Part shown: positions 8,704 to 16,759 of the stretch, one piece after another
Numbering within the stretch: the stretch's first letter is position 1
Layout: the number at the start of each line of letters is the position of its first letter
Notes under the pieces: model-generated
Seen by the model: only the letters and a program-made list of their open reading frames with translations
Database searches by the model: none
What the model was told of the DNA's origin: nothing
DNA from: Streptomyces caniferus
Lineage (GTDB): Bacteria > Actinomycetota > Actinomycetes > Streptomycetales > Streptomycetaceae
DNA length: 64,000 nt
Assembly: GCF_009811555.1 (NCBI RefSeq)
Contig: NZ_BLIN01000005.1
Span: 1,745,501 to 1,809,500 of the forward strand
Reading direction: 5' to 3'
Program-made: the position numbers and the translations under genes

Positions 8704-9411
8704 ATGACGACGACACTGATCACCGGCGCGAACAAGGGACTGGGCTTCGAGACCGCCCGTCGGCTCGTCGCGGCGGGTCACACGGTCTACGTGGGCAGCC
8801 GGGACGCCGACCGCGGGCGCCGGGCCGCCGAGCGACTGGGGGCGCGCAGCGTCCTCCTCGATGTCACCGACGACGCGTCCGTCGCCGCAGCGGCGCACAC
8901 CGTCGAGGCCGACGGCGGACTGGACGTGCTGGTCAACAACGCCGGTATCGATGAGCGGGCGCGGGACGGCGGTGTGATCGGCGCCGCGGAGCTGACCGCC
9001 GACGAGCTGCGGAAGGTGTTCGAGACGAACGTCTTCGGTGTGGTGCGCGTGACCCATGCGTTCCTTCCGCTGCTGCAGCGGTCCGCCGCCCCGGTCGTGG
9101 TCAACGTCAGCAGCGGGCTGGCGTCGATGGCCCGGATCACCGCGCCCGGCACACCGGCCCATGGGTACCCGGGGGTCGCCTATCCGGCGTCGAAGACCGC
9201 GGTCAACATGATCACCGTGCAGTACGCGAAGGCCTTCCCGGACATGCGGATCAACGCGGTGGAGCCCGGCTACACCGCGACGGACCTGAACGCGCACGCG
9301 GGCACCCAGACCGTCGAGGAGGGCGCCGGGATCATCGTCCGCATGGCGCAGGTGGGCCCCGACGGCCCCACCGGGGGCTATTTCGACGCGGCGGGCCCTC
9401 TCCCCTGGTGA
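8704..9411 (+). CDS. Short-chain dehydrogenase/reductase (SDR)
   Basis: The 235-residue classical SDR has TGANKGLG (residues 7-14) for the cofactor, NNAG (78-81), a Ser in VNVSSGLAS, and catalytic YPASK (Tyr160, Lys164). Arg in GSRDADRGRR after the second strand suggests NADPH preference. It is close to carbonyl-reductase-like SDRs. The substrate cannot be told. It is divergent from the amine-oxidase gene across 229 bp in which no other gene is seen. Confidence 0.9.
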   Translation: MTTTLITGANKGLGFETARRLVAAGHTVYVGSRDADRGRRAAERLGARSVLLDVTDDASVAAAAHTVEADGGLDVLVNNAGIDERARDGGVIGAAELTADELRKVFETNVFGVVRVTHAFLPLLQRSAAPVVVNVSSGLASMARITAPGTPAHGYPGVAYPASKTAVNMITVQYAKAFPDMRINAVEPGYTATDLNAHAGTQTVEEGAGIIVRMAQVGPDGPTGGYFDAAGPLPW

Positions 9412-9454
9412 GACAGGGCCTTCTCCTGGTGGGACAGGACCTTCCCCTGGTGAG
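9401..9454. repeat. 21-bp imperfect tandem repeat over SDR stop codon
   Basis: Units begin at 9401, 9422 and 9443 (two full and about half of a third), each opening with TCCCCTGGTGAG or TCTCCTGGTGGG. The first contains the last codons and stop of the SDR gene, so the end of that gene has been duplicated downstream. Confidence 0.8.
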
Positions 9455-9573
9455 CGCGGCGGGGAACCGAGTGGCGGTTCGGGCGTGGTCGTCCCGCGCC
9501 GGACCGGTGTCGGCCTGCCGCTGATTCCTGGCACCTTCGGGGCGGGTGACGCCGCCAGGCAGGGTGTCCGGAG

Positions 9574-10416
9574 CTATCGGGCGGCGGTGCGCCCGGCGCG
9601 GATCACATGACCGCTGAAGGCATCGGCGTCGGGCGTCGGCTCGCCGAGGTAACGGGCGAGCAGGCCGGGGCCCGTGTGGTCCTCGATGTCGTCCAGCTCC
9701 ATCGCACGCAGCTCACCGGCGATGCCGTCCGGGGTGAAGTGGCTGAGCCAGGGCTCGCCCAGCTCTGCCACCCGCCTCGTGGCAGCCTCGTACGCGGCGC
9801 GGAGCTCCGGTGCCATCGCCGGGGACGGTTCGCTGTAGTAGTCGAACACCACCTGTACGGGAGCGGTGTGCCCGGCCACGAAACGCAGTGTGGCCAGAAC
9901 GGCGTCCCGCGTCAGATAGGGCGTGACCCCGAGCCATATGAAGAATGCCGCTCGGGTGCGGTCCAGTCCGGCCGCGTCCAGGGCCTCGGCGAGGGTGCCG
10001 CGTTCGAAGTCGAGCGGGGCGAAGGCCAGCGACGGCGGGACGGCGATCCCGGCCGCCGCCAGTTGCTGCCGCTTCCATGCCTGGGTGTCCGGGTGGTCGA
10101 CCTCGAACACCGTGAGGCCGGGGTGGGTGTGGCGGCAGGCGAAGGTGTCCAGGCCGGCGCCGAGGACCACGAGCTGCCGGGTGCCGGCGGTCACGGCGGA
10201 GGCGAGCGAGTCCTCGGCGAAGCGGCTGCGCGCGGCGAGGAAGCGGATGTTGTGCCGGGCGACCGGGTCGTCGGGCAGCGGCGTCAGCGCGTCGGGCTCG
10301 ACGTGGAGGATCGTCGACGCCAACGGGTCGGTGAAGATCCGTTGCGGATCGGCCTGGTGACGGGCGCGGGCGTGCGCCGCCCGCCATGCGGTCCGACTCA
10401 GCCGACCGGATTCCAT
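9574..10416 (-). CDS. Class I SAM-dependent methyltransferase, LCMT/TIGR00027 type
   Basis: The 280-residue protein shows the leucine-carboxyl-methyltransferase-like family pattern common in actinobacteria. It starts with SRTAWRAAHARARH, and the SAM-binding loop is VVLGAGLDTFACR. It then has FEVDHPDTQAWKR and IWLGVTPYLT. These enzymes are usually called putative O-methyltransferases, with polyketide or small-metabolite substrates; this one is unassigned. It lies alone on the minus strand, 224 bp downstream of a TetR gene. Confidence 0.87.
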   Translation of the reverse strand: MESGRLSRTAWRAAHARARHQADPQRIFTDPLASTILHVEPDALTPLPDDPVARHNIRFLAARSRFAEDSLASAVTAGTRQLVVLGAGLDTFACRHTHPGLTVFEVDHPDTQAWKRQQLAAAGIAVPPSLAFAPLDFERGTLAEALDAAGLDRTRAAFFIWLGVTPYLTRDAVLATLRFVAGHTAPVQVVFDYYSEPSPAMAPELRAAYEAATRRVAELGEPWLSHFTPDGIAGELRAMELDDIEDHTGPGLLARYLGEPTPDADAFSGHVIRAGRTAAR

Positions 10417-10519
10417 GAGCCCCCCTCAAGTCCCTGTGCCAGGGCCTCAGTATGGCGCGACCGCAGCCGGTCCGTGCGGGCGGACTGACGGGCGGCCGGG
10501 GCGCCGACGGTCGCGCCCC

Positions 10520-10573
10520 TGGAGCCGGCCGTACCGCGGGAGTCGACCGTGCCTCGGGAGCCGGCCGTGCCCC
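10520..10573. repeat. Three tandem 18-bp repeats
   Basis: Units at 10520-10537, 10538-10555 and 10556-10573 share the core GGAGyCGrCCGTrCC. They occupy the 224-bp gap between the TetR and methyltransferase genes. The rest of this gap shows no gene or clear promoter. Confidence 0.75.
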
Positions 10574-10640
10574 TGGAGGCCGGGACGACCGCTGCGCCAT
10601 ACGGACGGCGCCCCACCCGGTACGCCCCGAGGGGGGCGGT

Positions 10641-11228
10641 TCAGGCCTCGGGGTGCGAGGCCGCCCAGCCGTGTTCGAGCAGCGCGAAGGCGGCCTCCGC
10701 GGCACCTCGCGGGTCGGCGTGCCGCTGGATGAGCTCGCGGGCCTCCAGCGCGAAACGGGCCAGGGCCGCGCAGGTGACGTCGTCCTCGGGCGCGCCGGTC
10801 TCCTCGGCGATGGCCCGGGCCACGGCTGCTTCGTGGCGCATCCACATGCGGTGGGCGTAGTCGCGCAGTGCCGGGGTGTCGTCGACCAGGCGCAGGAACG
10901 TGGCGAACCGCGGGTCGGCGGCGTGGTCCGGTGCCAGGAGGAGGTGCTCGCGCAGCGCGTGGGGGATCGACTGTCCGGGGGCGCGTTCCCGTACGGCGGC
11001 GACGAGCGCCGCCTCGATGTCATCGCCCTGGTCGAAGACCAGCGCTTCCTTGCTGGGGAAGTGCTTGAACAGGGTGGTCACCGACACGTCGGCGGCGTCG
11101 GCAACGTCCTTGACGCCGACCTGGTCGTAGCCACGGTCGAGGAAGAGCTCCAGTGCGGCGTCGGCCAGGGACCTGCGAGTCTGGGCCTTCTTGCGCTCAC
11201 GGCGCCCGGTCGGTTCGGTCACGGGCAC
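10641..11228 (-). CDS. TetR/AcrR-family transcriptional regulator
   Basis: The 195-residue protein has a typical TetR N-terminus, RRERKKAQTRRSLADAALEL, then GYDQVGVKDVADAADVSVTT and LFKHFPSKEAL. The ligand domain is helical. The start is GTG at 11228; a second GTG at 11222 is equally possible, as neither has a strong ribosome site. It is divergent from a TetX-like FAD monooxygenase, and the gap carries repeated half-sites, so it very likely represses that gene and itself. Confidence 0.88.
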   Translation of the reverse strand: MPVTEPTGRRERKKAQTRRSLADAALELFLDRGYDQVGVKDVADAADVSVTTLFKHFPSKEALVFDQGDDIEAALVAAVRERAPGQSIPHALREHLLLAPDHAADPRFATFLRLVDDTPALRDYAHRMWMRHEAAVARAIAEETGAPEDDVTCAALARFALEARELIQRHADPRGAAEAAFALLEHGWAASHPEA

Positions 11229-11244
11229 ACCGTACCCCGAAGTG

Positions 11245-11292
11245 CACTCACTGCGAAAGTTTAGTGATTGCGCTTATTTAGTGAGTGTGCTT
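11245..11292. promoter_or_regulatory. Operator cluster between TetR and FAD monooxygenase
   Basis: CACTCACT (11245-11252) is inverted as AGTGAGTG (11280-11287). Two direct 16-bp copies, starting TTTAGTGA at 11260 and 11277, match at 14 of 16 positions with a 17-bp period. The stretch is the most AT-rich part of the 137-bp divergent gap. The layout fits several TetR half-sites overlapping both promoters. Confidence 0.55.
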
Positions 11293-11365
11293 TCTTGGTC
11301 GTGCCGGACCTCCCGGCGACTCACCCGCTTCCGAGGCGGCTCACCGCCTCTGAGGGGACAGCCCC

Positions 11366-12481
11366 ATGAACTCCGCTCGTGATCTCCGCATCGCGGTCGT
11401 CGGCGCCGGCCTGGGCGGCCTCGCCTGTGCCCGCGTGCTGCAGCTCCACGGCCGCTCCGTCACCGTCTTCGAAGGTGACGCCTCCGCCGACGCCCGCCCC
11501 CAGGGCGGCACGCTCGACCTGCACGTCGGCACCGGTCAGTCCGCCCTGCGCGCGGCGGGCCTGCTCGACCGGTTCCGCGCCCTCTCCCGTCCCGAAGGCC
11601 AGGAGTGGCGCCTGCTCGACCCCGCCACCGCCGCCGTCCTGCCGGATCAGAGCCCGCCGGACGACTTCGGCGACGACAAGCCGGAGATCGACCGGGGTCA
11701 GTTACGCGGTCTGCTCCTGGAATCGCTCACCGCGGGCAGCGTGCGGTGGGACCGTGCCGTCAGCGGGGTCACCCCGCTCGGGGACGGCACCGGCCGCGTG
11801 CACTTCGGCGACGGCAGCGCCGAGGACTTCGACCTGGTGATCGGCGCCGACGGCGCCCGGTCGCGGGTCCGCCCGGCCCTCTCGGACGCCGTACCCGGCT
11901 ACACCGGCGTCTCCCTCGTGGAAGCCGGCTTCGACGACTGCGACAACCGCCATGCCGACCTGGCGCGGAGGGTCGGCCCCGGCACGATGATGGCGAAGGC
12001 CGGCGCCGGCGCTCTGTTCGCCCAGCGCAACGGCAACGGCCACATCCGCGTCTACGCGGCGTTCCGCGCCCCGGAGGACTGGCATCTGGCGGCCGGTGTG
12101 GAGCTGGGTGACACGGCGGCCGTGCGTGCCCACCTGCTGACGAGGTACGACGGCTGGGACGAGCGCCTGCTCGCCCTCCTGCGGGACAACGACGGCGGGT
12201 TCATCAACCGGCCGGTGTTCGCGCTGCCCGTCCCCCACCTCTGGGAGCACGTCCCCGGCGTCACGCTGCTGGGCGACGCCGCGCACCTCATGCCGCCCCT
12301 CGGGGTGGGTGCCAACCTCGCCCTGCTCGACGGCACGGATCTCGCCCACGCCCTCCTCACGGAACCCGGCGTCGACGACGCCGTCCGTGCGTACGAGGGG
12401 GTCATGCTGCCGCGCTCGGCCGAGGCCGCCAAGGGCTGCGCGGAGGGGCTCGAGCATCTGCTTCCCCCGACGGGCGCCTGA
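11366..12481 (+). CDS. FAD-dependent monooxygenase, TetX-like
   Basis: This is a 371-residue flavoprotein hydroxylase of the PHBH group. It has VVGAGLGGLACARVL (FAD pyrophosphate loop), the FAD/NADPH motif DLVIGADGARSRVR, and LLGDAAHLMPPLGVGANLAL (ribityl loop with GD). RGQLRGLLLE in the middle is typical of TetX-like enzymes that hydroxylate aromatic or tetracycline-type substrates. Codon 113 is TTA (11702-11704), which makes translation depend on the bldA tRNA in Streptomyces. It is divergent from a TetR repressor gene. Confidence 0.9.
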   Translation: MNSARDLRIAVVGAGLGGLACARVLQLHGRSVTVFEGDASADARPQGGTLDLHVGTGQSALRAAGLLDRFRALSRPEGQEWRLLDPATAAVLPDQSPPDDFGDDKPEIDRGQLRGLLLESLTAGSVRWDRAVSGVTPLGDGTGRVHFGDGSAEDFDLVIGADGARSRVRPALSDAVPGYTGVSLVEAGFDDCDNRHADLARRVGPGTMMAKAGAGALFAQRNGNGHIRVYAAFRAPEDWHLAAGVELGDTAAVRAHLLTRYDGWDERLLALLRDNDGGFINRPVFALPVPHLWEHVPGVTLLGDAAHLMPPLGVGANLALLDGTDLAHALLTEPGVDDAVRAYEGVMLPRSAEAAKGCAEGLEHLLPPTGA

Positions 12482-12570
12482 GCCCGCCCCGCTGCCGCTA
12501 CGCGGCCGGGGCGGCCCGGCCCGGGAGCGAGGTCACCGACGTGACCGGGGCGGCCCGACGGGCGGCGGGG

Positions 12571-12975
12571 TCAGGACCGCGTCCCGCCGGGCTGCTCGCC
12601 CTGGGTCGCCTTCTTCTCCTTGATGCGCGCCGCTTCCTTGCGGACCCCGGCCTGGGTGGCGCGCTCCTGCTGCAGCCACTCGGGGCTGTCCTCCTTCAGC
12701 GCGTCGATCTGCTCCGTGGTGAGGGGCTCGGTGACCCCGCCGCGCGCGAGGCCCGAGATGGAGACGCCCAGCTTCGCGGCGACCACCGGCCGGGGGTGCG
12801 GGCCGTTGCGTCGCAGGTCCTGCAGCCACTGGGGCGGATCGGCCTGCAGTGCGTTCAACTCGGTGCGCGAGACGACACCCTCCTGGAACTCGGCGGGGGT
12901 GGCCTCGAGGTACACACCCAGTTTCTTCGCCGCGGTGGCGGGCTTCATGGTCTGGGTGCTCTGGTGCTGCGTCAT
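12571..12975 (-). CDS. DUF5997 family protein
   Basis: The 134-residue protein is polar and without membrane segments. It matches from memory the actinobacterial DUF5997 pattern: MKPATAAKKLGVYLEATPAE at the N-terminus, then two short similar segments, LQADPPQWLQDLRRNGPHPR and LKEDSPEWLQQER. Function unknown; the repeated SPEWL/PPQWL elements suggest two copies of a small helical unit. It is divergent from a LysR-type ligand-binding-domain gene with only 58 bp between them, a pairing I recall from many Streptomyces genomes. Confidence 0.8.
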   Translation of the reverse strand: MTQHQSTQTMKPATAAKKLGVYLEATPAEFQEGVVSRTELNALQADPPQWLQDLRRNGPHPRPVVAAKLGVSISGLARGGVTEPLTTEQIDALKEDSPEWLQQERATQAGVRKEAARIKEKKATQGEQPGGTRS

Positions 12976-12982
12976 GGTGTCA

Positions 12983-13027
12983 AGGGTATCGATCGTGTGC
13001 GCTGCCTCCGACCACGACCGGTAACCT
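12983..13027. promoter_or_regulatory. Two divergent leaderless-type -10 boxes
   Basis: On the plus strand TAACCT (13022-13027) ends 6 nt before the GTG at 13034. On the minus strand TACCCT (12988 down to 12983) ends 7 nt before the ATG at 12975. Neither gene has a Shine-Dalgarno site. Both messages may therefore be leaderless. -35 boxes are weak. Confidence 0.4.
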
Positions 13028-13033
13028 GTCCCG

Positions 13034-13819
13034 GTGACTGGCTCGGATGTATCCCCTTCGTTCCGTCTCGCGTATGTCCCGGGAGTGACGCCCGCGAAGT
13101 GGGTGCGGATCTGGAACGAGCGGCTGCCCGACGTTCCCCTGACCCTCGTCGCGGTGTCCGCCGCCGAAGCGTTCGACGTCCTGCGGGACGGCGGCGCCGA
13201 CGCGGGGTTCGTGCGCCTGCCGGTCGACCGGACGGACCTCAGCGCGATTCCCCTCTATACCGAGACGACCGTGGTCGTGATCCCGAAGGACCACCTCGTG
13301 ACGGCCGCCGACGAGGTGTCCGCCGAGGATCTGGCCGACGAGATCGTGCTGCACCCCCTCGACGACACCCTCGACTGGGAGCACCGGCCGGGGCGGCCCG
13401 CGATCGAGCGCCCCGCCACGACGGCGGACGCCGTGGAACTGGTGGCGGCGGGTGTGGGCGTCCTCGTCGTCCCGCAGTCCCTCGCCCGTCTGCACCACCG
13501 CAAGGACCTCACCTACCGGCCGGTCTCGGACGCCCCCGCGTCCCGGGTCGCGCTGTCGTGGCCACAGGACGCGACCACCGACCTGGTGGAGGACTTCATC
13601 GGAATCGTCCGCGGGCGGACGGTCAACAGCTCACGGGGGCGCCGCCAGGAGCCGGCCCCGGAGAAGTCCAGGAGCAAGCGCCCCGAGTCGGGCGGTGCAC
13701 GGCGCAAGCCCGCGGCCGGGAAGCCGGCCGGCAAGAGCCCACGGAGCGGTTCCGGCGGCGCGAAGGGCGCCAAGGGCGGCGGCAAGGGCGGTCGGGGCAA
13801 GCCCCGCCGCCGGTCGTAG
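13034..13819 (+). CDS. LysR-type substrate-binding domain protein without HTH
   Basis: The protein has 261 residues. Positions about 8-195 resemble the periplasmic-binding-like effector domain of LysR regulators: FRLAYVPGVTPAKWVRIWNE, GADAGFVRLP, VVVIPKDHL and GVGVLVVPQSLARL. There is no N-terminal helix-turn-helix. The last 60 residues are a Lys/Arg/Gly/Pro-rich tail that could bind nucleic acid. It may be a stand-alone ligand sensor working with the divergent DUF5997 protein; that is inference. Start GTG 13034. Confidence 0.8.
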   Translation: MTGSDVSPSFRLAYVPGVTPAKWVRIWNERLPDVPLTLVAVSAAEAFDVLRDGGADAGFVRLPVDRTDLSAIPLYTETTVVVIPKDHLVTAADEVSAEDLADEIVLHPLDDTLDWEHRPGRPAIERPATTADAVELVAAGVGVLVVPQSLARLHHRKDLTYRPVSDAPASRVALSWPQDATTDLVEDFIGIVRGRTVNSSRGRRQEPAPEKSRSKRPESGGARRKPAAGKPAGKSPRSGSGGAKGAKGGGKGGRGKPRRRS

Positions 13820-13905
13820 CCGCCACGGACCGCGCGAAGCCCCCGGCCGCACCCGGACACGGCGAGCCCGCCGCCCCGGGCGGGGCGGCGGGCCGCTGCC
13901 GCGCG

Positions 13906-14097
13906 TCAGGCGTGCTGCGGAACCTCGTCCTTCAGTGACGACCTGATCTGTTCCCGCAGCTCCGGGCTGTCCTGGTGGCCGTGGACGGATACGGCGTGCT
14001 CGCTTGCGGCGCGGACCACTTCCTCCTCCTCGCCCGCGATGACGAGGGTGCAGTTCATCTCACTCGGGTAATCCCGGCAGTCGACCTTCTTGCGCAT
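13906..14097 (-). CDS. DUF1059-type small protein
   Basis: The 63-residue protein has the DUF1059 pattern: KKVDCRDYPSEMNCTLVIAG with two cysteines near the N-terminus, then EEVVRAASEHAVSVHGH. Function unknown. A GAGGAGG site lies 8 nt upstream of the ATG at 14097, so the start is secure. It is divergent from a methyltransferase gene and its 3' end faces the preceding ligand-binding gene. Confidence 0.8.
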   Translation of the reverse strand: MRKKVDCRDYPSEMNCTLVIAGEEEEVVRAASEHAVSVHGHQDSPELREQIRSSLKDEVPQHA

Positions 14098-14142
14098 GAG
14101 TGCACCTCCTCGTCTCCCAGTGTCGGCCCGGTGGCACCACCC

Positions 14143-14154
14143 GCCGTATACGGC
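14143..14154. promoter_or_regulatory. Palindrome GCCGTATACGGC in divergent gap
   Basis: This 12-bp perfect palindrome lies in the 120-bp gap between the DUF1059 and methyltransferase genes; a further CCGTAT follows at about 14160. It is a candidate operator with no assigned regulator. Confidence 0.35.
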
Positions 14155-14217
14155 GAATCCCGTATGGCGCGCGGGGCGGCCGTCCTGCTGCAGTGGAGGA
14201 ACGAGGAGGTGAGAGCC

Positions 14218-15306
14218 ATGACGGCCTCCGCCGATGCCGGCCCCGGAGCGGGAGTGGACCAGGACCGGGTGCAGCAGTTCCTGGAGAGAGTGATCGCCGA
14301 CAGCGGCGCCGCGGTCGCAGGCCTGTGCACCTCGCTCGGCGACCGGCTCGGTCTGTACGCGGCCATGGCGGGCGCCGGTCCGCTCACCTCCGCGCAGCTC
14401 GCCGCCCGCACGGGGCTGGTCGAGCGCTACGTACGCGAATGGCTGGCCGCCCAGGTGGCCGGCGAGTACCTCGTCTACGCGCCCGGCACCGACACCTACC
14501 TGCTGCCCGACGAACACGCCGCCGTCCTGGCGGATCCGGACCTGCCGACGTACGCGGCGGGCTTCGCCACCGTCCTGCAGGCCCTCTACGCCACCGAGGA
14601 CATCCTCATGGAGGCCTTCCGCACCGGCGAGGGCGTCGGCTGGGAGGAGCACGGCCCGGCGCTGTTCGCCGGCACCGCGAAGTTCTTCCGCCCCGGTTAC
14701 ACCGCCGCGCTGGTACCGGAGTGGCTGACCGCGCTGGACGGCGTGGTGGAGAAGCTGGAGCGCGGCGCGCGCGTCGCGGACGTCGGGTGCGGCTACGGCT
14801 ACTCCACGACGCTCATGGCGCAGGCCTTCCCCCGGTCGCACTTCGAGGGCTTCGACTTCCACCGTCCTTCCGTCGAAGCGGCCCGCGGCATCGCGGCCGA
14901 GCAGGGAGTGGACGACCGGGTCGCCTTCCAGGTCGCCGGCGCCCAGGACTTCCCGGGCGGGGATTTCGACCTGATCACGTTCTTCGACTGCCTGCACGAC
15001 ATCGGCGATCCGGGCGGCGCCCTGCACCACGCCGAGCAGGCACTGGCCGACGGCGGCACCTGCATGATCGTCGAGCCGAACGCCTCGGCCAACGCCCAGG
15101 AGAACGTCAACCCCTTCGGCCGGGCACTGACCGCCGGCTCGGTCGCCATCTGCCTGCCGTCCGCACTGGCCCAGCACGGACCACAGGCACTGGGAAACCA
15201 CGCGGGTGAGGAGGCGATGCGGCGGATCGCCGACGAGGCCGGACTCCACCACTGGCGACTCGCCGCGACGAACCCCGTCAACCGCGTCTATGACGTCGGG
15301 CGTTAG
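14218..15306 (+). CDS. Class I SAM-dependent methyltransferase with winged-helix N-terminus
   Basis: The 362-residue protein has an N-terminal winged-helix dimerisation part (LTSAQLAARTGLVERYVREW) and a Rossmann methyltransferase. SAM motif I is VADVGCGYGYSTTLMAQAFP, followed by an acidic EGFDFHRPS and the post-motif FDLITFFDCLHDIGDPG. It resembles small-molecule O- or C-methyltransferases; the substrate is unknown. GAGGAGG lies 8 nt before the ATG at 14218. A LuxR-type gene follows 84 bp downstream with its own promoter. Confidence 0.87.
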   Translation: MTASADAGPGAGVDQDRVQQFLERVIADSGAAVAGLCTSLGDRLGLYAAMAGAGPLTSAQLAARTGLVERYVREWLAAQVAGEYLVYAPGTDTYLLPDEHAAVLADPDLPTYAAGFATVLQALYATEDILMEAFRTGEGVGWEEHGPALFAGTAKFFRPGYTAALVPEWLTALDGVVEKLERGARVADVGCGYGYSTTLMAQAFPRSHFEGFDFHRPSVEAARGIAAEQGVDDRVAFQVAGAQDFPGGDFDLITFFDCLHDIGDPGGALHHAEQALADGGTCMIVEPNASANAQENVNPFGRALTAGSVAICLPSALAQHGPQALGNHAGEEAMRRIADEAGLHHWRLAATNPVNRVYDVGR

Positions 15307-15355
15307 CGCCTGACGCGCCCGGCCGGTCTTCCCCCGGCCGGCCGGGTGGCCTCGC

Positions 15356-15384
15356 TTGACTGCGCTGTGGCCCCTCGGCACGCT
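15356..15384 (+). promoter_or_regulatory. Promoter TTGACT-N17-CACGCT, leaderless
   Basis: TTGACT (15356-15361) and CACGCT (15379-15384) are exactly 17 bp apart, and the ATG at 15391 follows 6 nt after the -10 box. This predicts transcription starting on the start codon. The GGAGG in between sits 1 nt from the ATG, too close for normal use. Confidence 0.6.
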
Positions 15385-15390
15385 GGAGGT

Positions 15391-16140
15391 ATGAGCGCGG
15401 CCGCGGAGGCCGGCCTGCGACGCATTCTCGCCGTCGTGGACCTCCTGATCGATGCCGTCGACGAGGACACCCTTGTCCCGGCACTGCTGCCGCTGCTGCT
15501 CGGTGCCGTGCCCGGCGACAGCATCATCTGGTCCCCCCGCGCCGGCTGTGCCGACCGGCCGCTCACCCTGCCCGCCGGCCTGTTGACCCAGGACATCAGG
15601 GACGCGTTCGCCCGCGAGTCGGCGGGCGATTCCCTCGTCGCCCACACCACCCTCGGCCCCGGCACCCCGATGCGCCGCTCGACGCTGCAGACCTGCGGTG
15701 AATTCCACGCCCTGGCCGCCTATGCCGACGTCTACCGGCCGCTGCACGCCGAGCAGCAGCTCGCGATGTCCTTCCCGGCGGGCTACGCGGCCGGTGTGCC
15801 GCGGAAGGTCTGCGTGGCGATCAGCCGCAGCGGCGGCGACTTCTCCGACGACGATGTGGCGGCCGCCGCCCTGCTGCGCACCCGGCTCAGCCACGTCCTC
15901 AACCGGCTGGCCCCGCCCACGCCTCCGCCGTCCCCCGTCACCCGCCGCGAGTCCGCCGTACTCGCCCTGCTCGCCCGCGGCCTGACGAACCAGCAGATCG
16001 CCCGCCGACTGGCGATCAGCCCGCGCACCGTCGACAAACATCTGGAGCACGCCTACGCGAAGCTGCAGGTGGGCGGCCGGGTCGAGGCGGCGAACGCCTG
16101 GCTGACCCGGGAGCGGGCGGCGGTGCGACTCGCTCCGTAG
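15391..16140 (+). CDS. LuxR-family transcriptional regulator
   Basis: The 249-residue protein has a C-terminal LuxR/GerE helix-turn-helix in the last 65 residues: VTRRESAVLALLARGLTNQQ and IARRLAISPRTVDKHLEHAY. The N-terminal 170 residues look like a GAF-like sensory domain and lack a receiver Asp signature. The start at 15391 is supported by a leaderless promoter; a GTG at 15346 would lie between its -35 and upstream DNA and is rejected. Target genes unknown. Confidence 0.85.
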   Translation: MSAAAEAGLRRILAVVDLLIDAVDEDTLVPALLPLLLGAVPGDSIIWSPRAGCADRPLTLPAGLLTQDIRDAFARESAGDSLVAHTTLGPGTPMRRSTLQTCGEFHALAAYADVYRPLHAEQQLAMSFPAGYAAGVPRKVCVAISRSGGDFSDDDVAAAALLRTRLSHVLNRLAPPTPPPSPVTRRESAVLALLARGLTNQQIARRLAISPRTVDKHLEHAYAKLQVGGRVEAANAWLTRERAAVRLAP

Positions 16141-16263
16141 GGCCGGTCCGGCCGGTCGTACCGGTGCCCGCGCCGCCCGCCGATGAGTTTCCGCGGGCGG
16201 CGGCGTCTACCCGTTGCACACCGATTCCGGGCGCCGCGGCGCCGTCCGACGGGAGAACCTCTC

Positions 16264-16716
16264 ATGACCACCGACATCGCACGCACAACGGACGAGACGA
16301 AGATCCGGGAGCTCCTGGAGGACCGGGCCGCCGCGACCACGGCGCGGGACGCCCGGCGGTTCCTCGCGTCCTGCGCGCCGGACCTGGTGGACTTCAGCCT
16401 CGCTCCTCCGCTGCAGTTCAGGGGGGCGGAGGCGCTGGACCGGCAGGGCGTCGAGGCCTGGTACGCGACCTGGGAGGGCCCGATCGAGGTGTCGCTGACC
16501 CAGGTCGAGGTCACGGTCGGCGACGAGGTCGCCTTCTGCCACAGCATCAACCGGATGCGCGGCACGAAGACCGACGGCTTCGAGGTGGAGCTGTGGAGCC
16601 GGGCCACCGTCGGCCTCCGCAAGATCGACGGCACCTGGAAGATCACGCATACGCACAGCTCGGTGCCGTTCCTGATGGACGGGTCGGGGCTGGCGGCCCT
16701 GGACCTCGAACCGTAG
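16264..16716 (+). CDS. SnoaL/NTF2-like (ketosteroid-isomerase-type) protein
   Basis: The 150-residue single-domain protein has the YybH/SgcJ-like NTF2 fold. It starts TTDETKIRELLEDRAAATTA, then DLVDFSLAPPLQF, VSLTQVEVTVGDEVAF and KIDGTWKITHTHSSVPF. The His-Ser ending typical of this subgroup is present. Members act as small isomerases or cyclases or remain unassigned. GGGAGA precedes the ATG at 16264 by about 8 nt. It stands alone between a LuxR gene and a convergent membrane-protein gene. Confidence 0.82.
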   Translation: MTTDIARTTDETKIRELLEDRAAATTARDARRFLASCAPDLVDFSLAPPLQFRGAEALDRQGVEAWYATWEGPIEVSLTQVEVTVGDEVAFCHSINRMRGTKTDGFEVELWSRATVGLRKIDGTWKITHTHSSVPFLMDGSGLAALDLEP

Positions 16717-16759
16717 GAACCCCGAGGGGCGTCCCTGCGCCCCTGGCGGCCGGCGCCGT

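Noticed and set aside
15346..15390. Upstream GTG start for the LuxR gene
   Set aside because: It would lie before the well-spaced TTGACT-N17-CACGCT promoter that starts at the ATG 15391.
9574..16716. Secondary-metabolite gene cluster
   Set aside because: Methyltransferases, monooxygenase, LuxR and SnoaL-like genes suggest it, but there is no synthase, and the genes lie on both strands as separate units.
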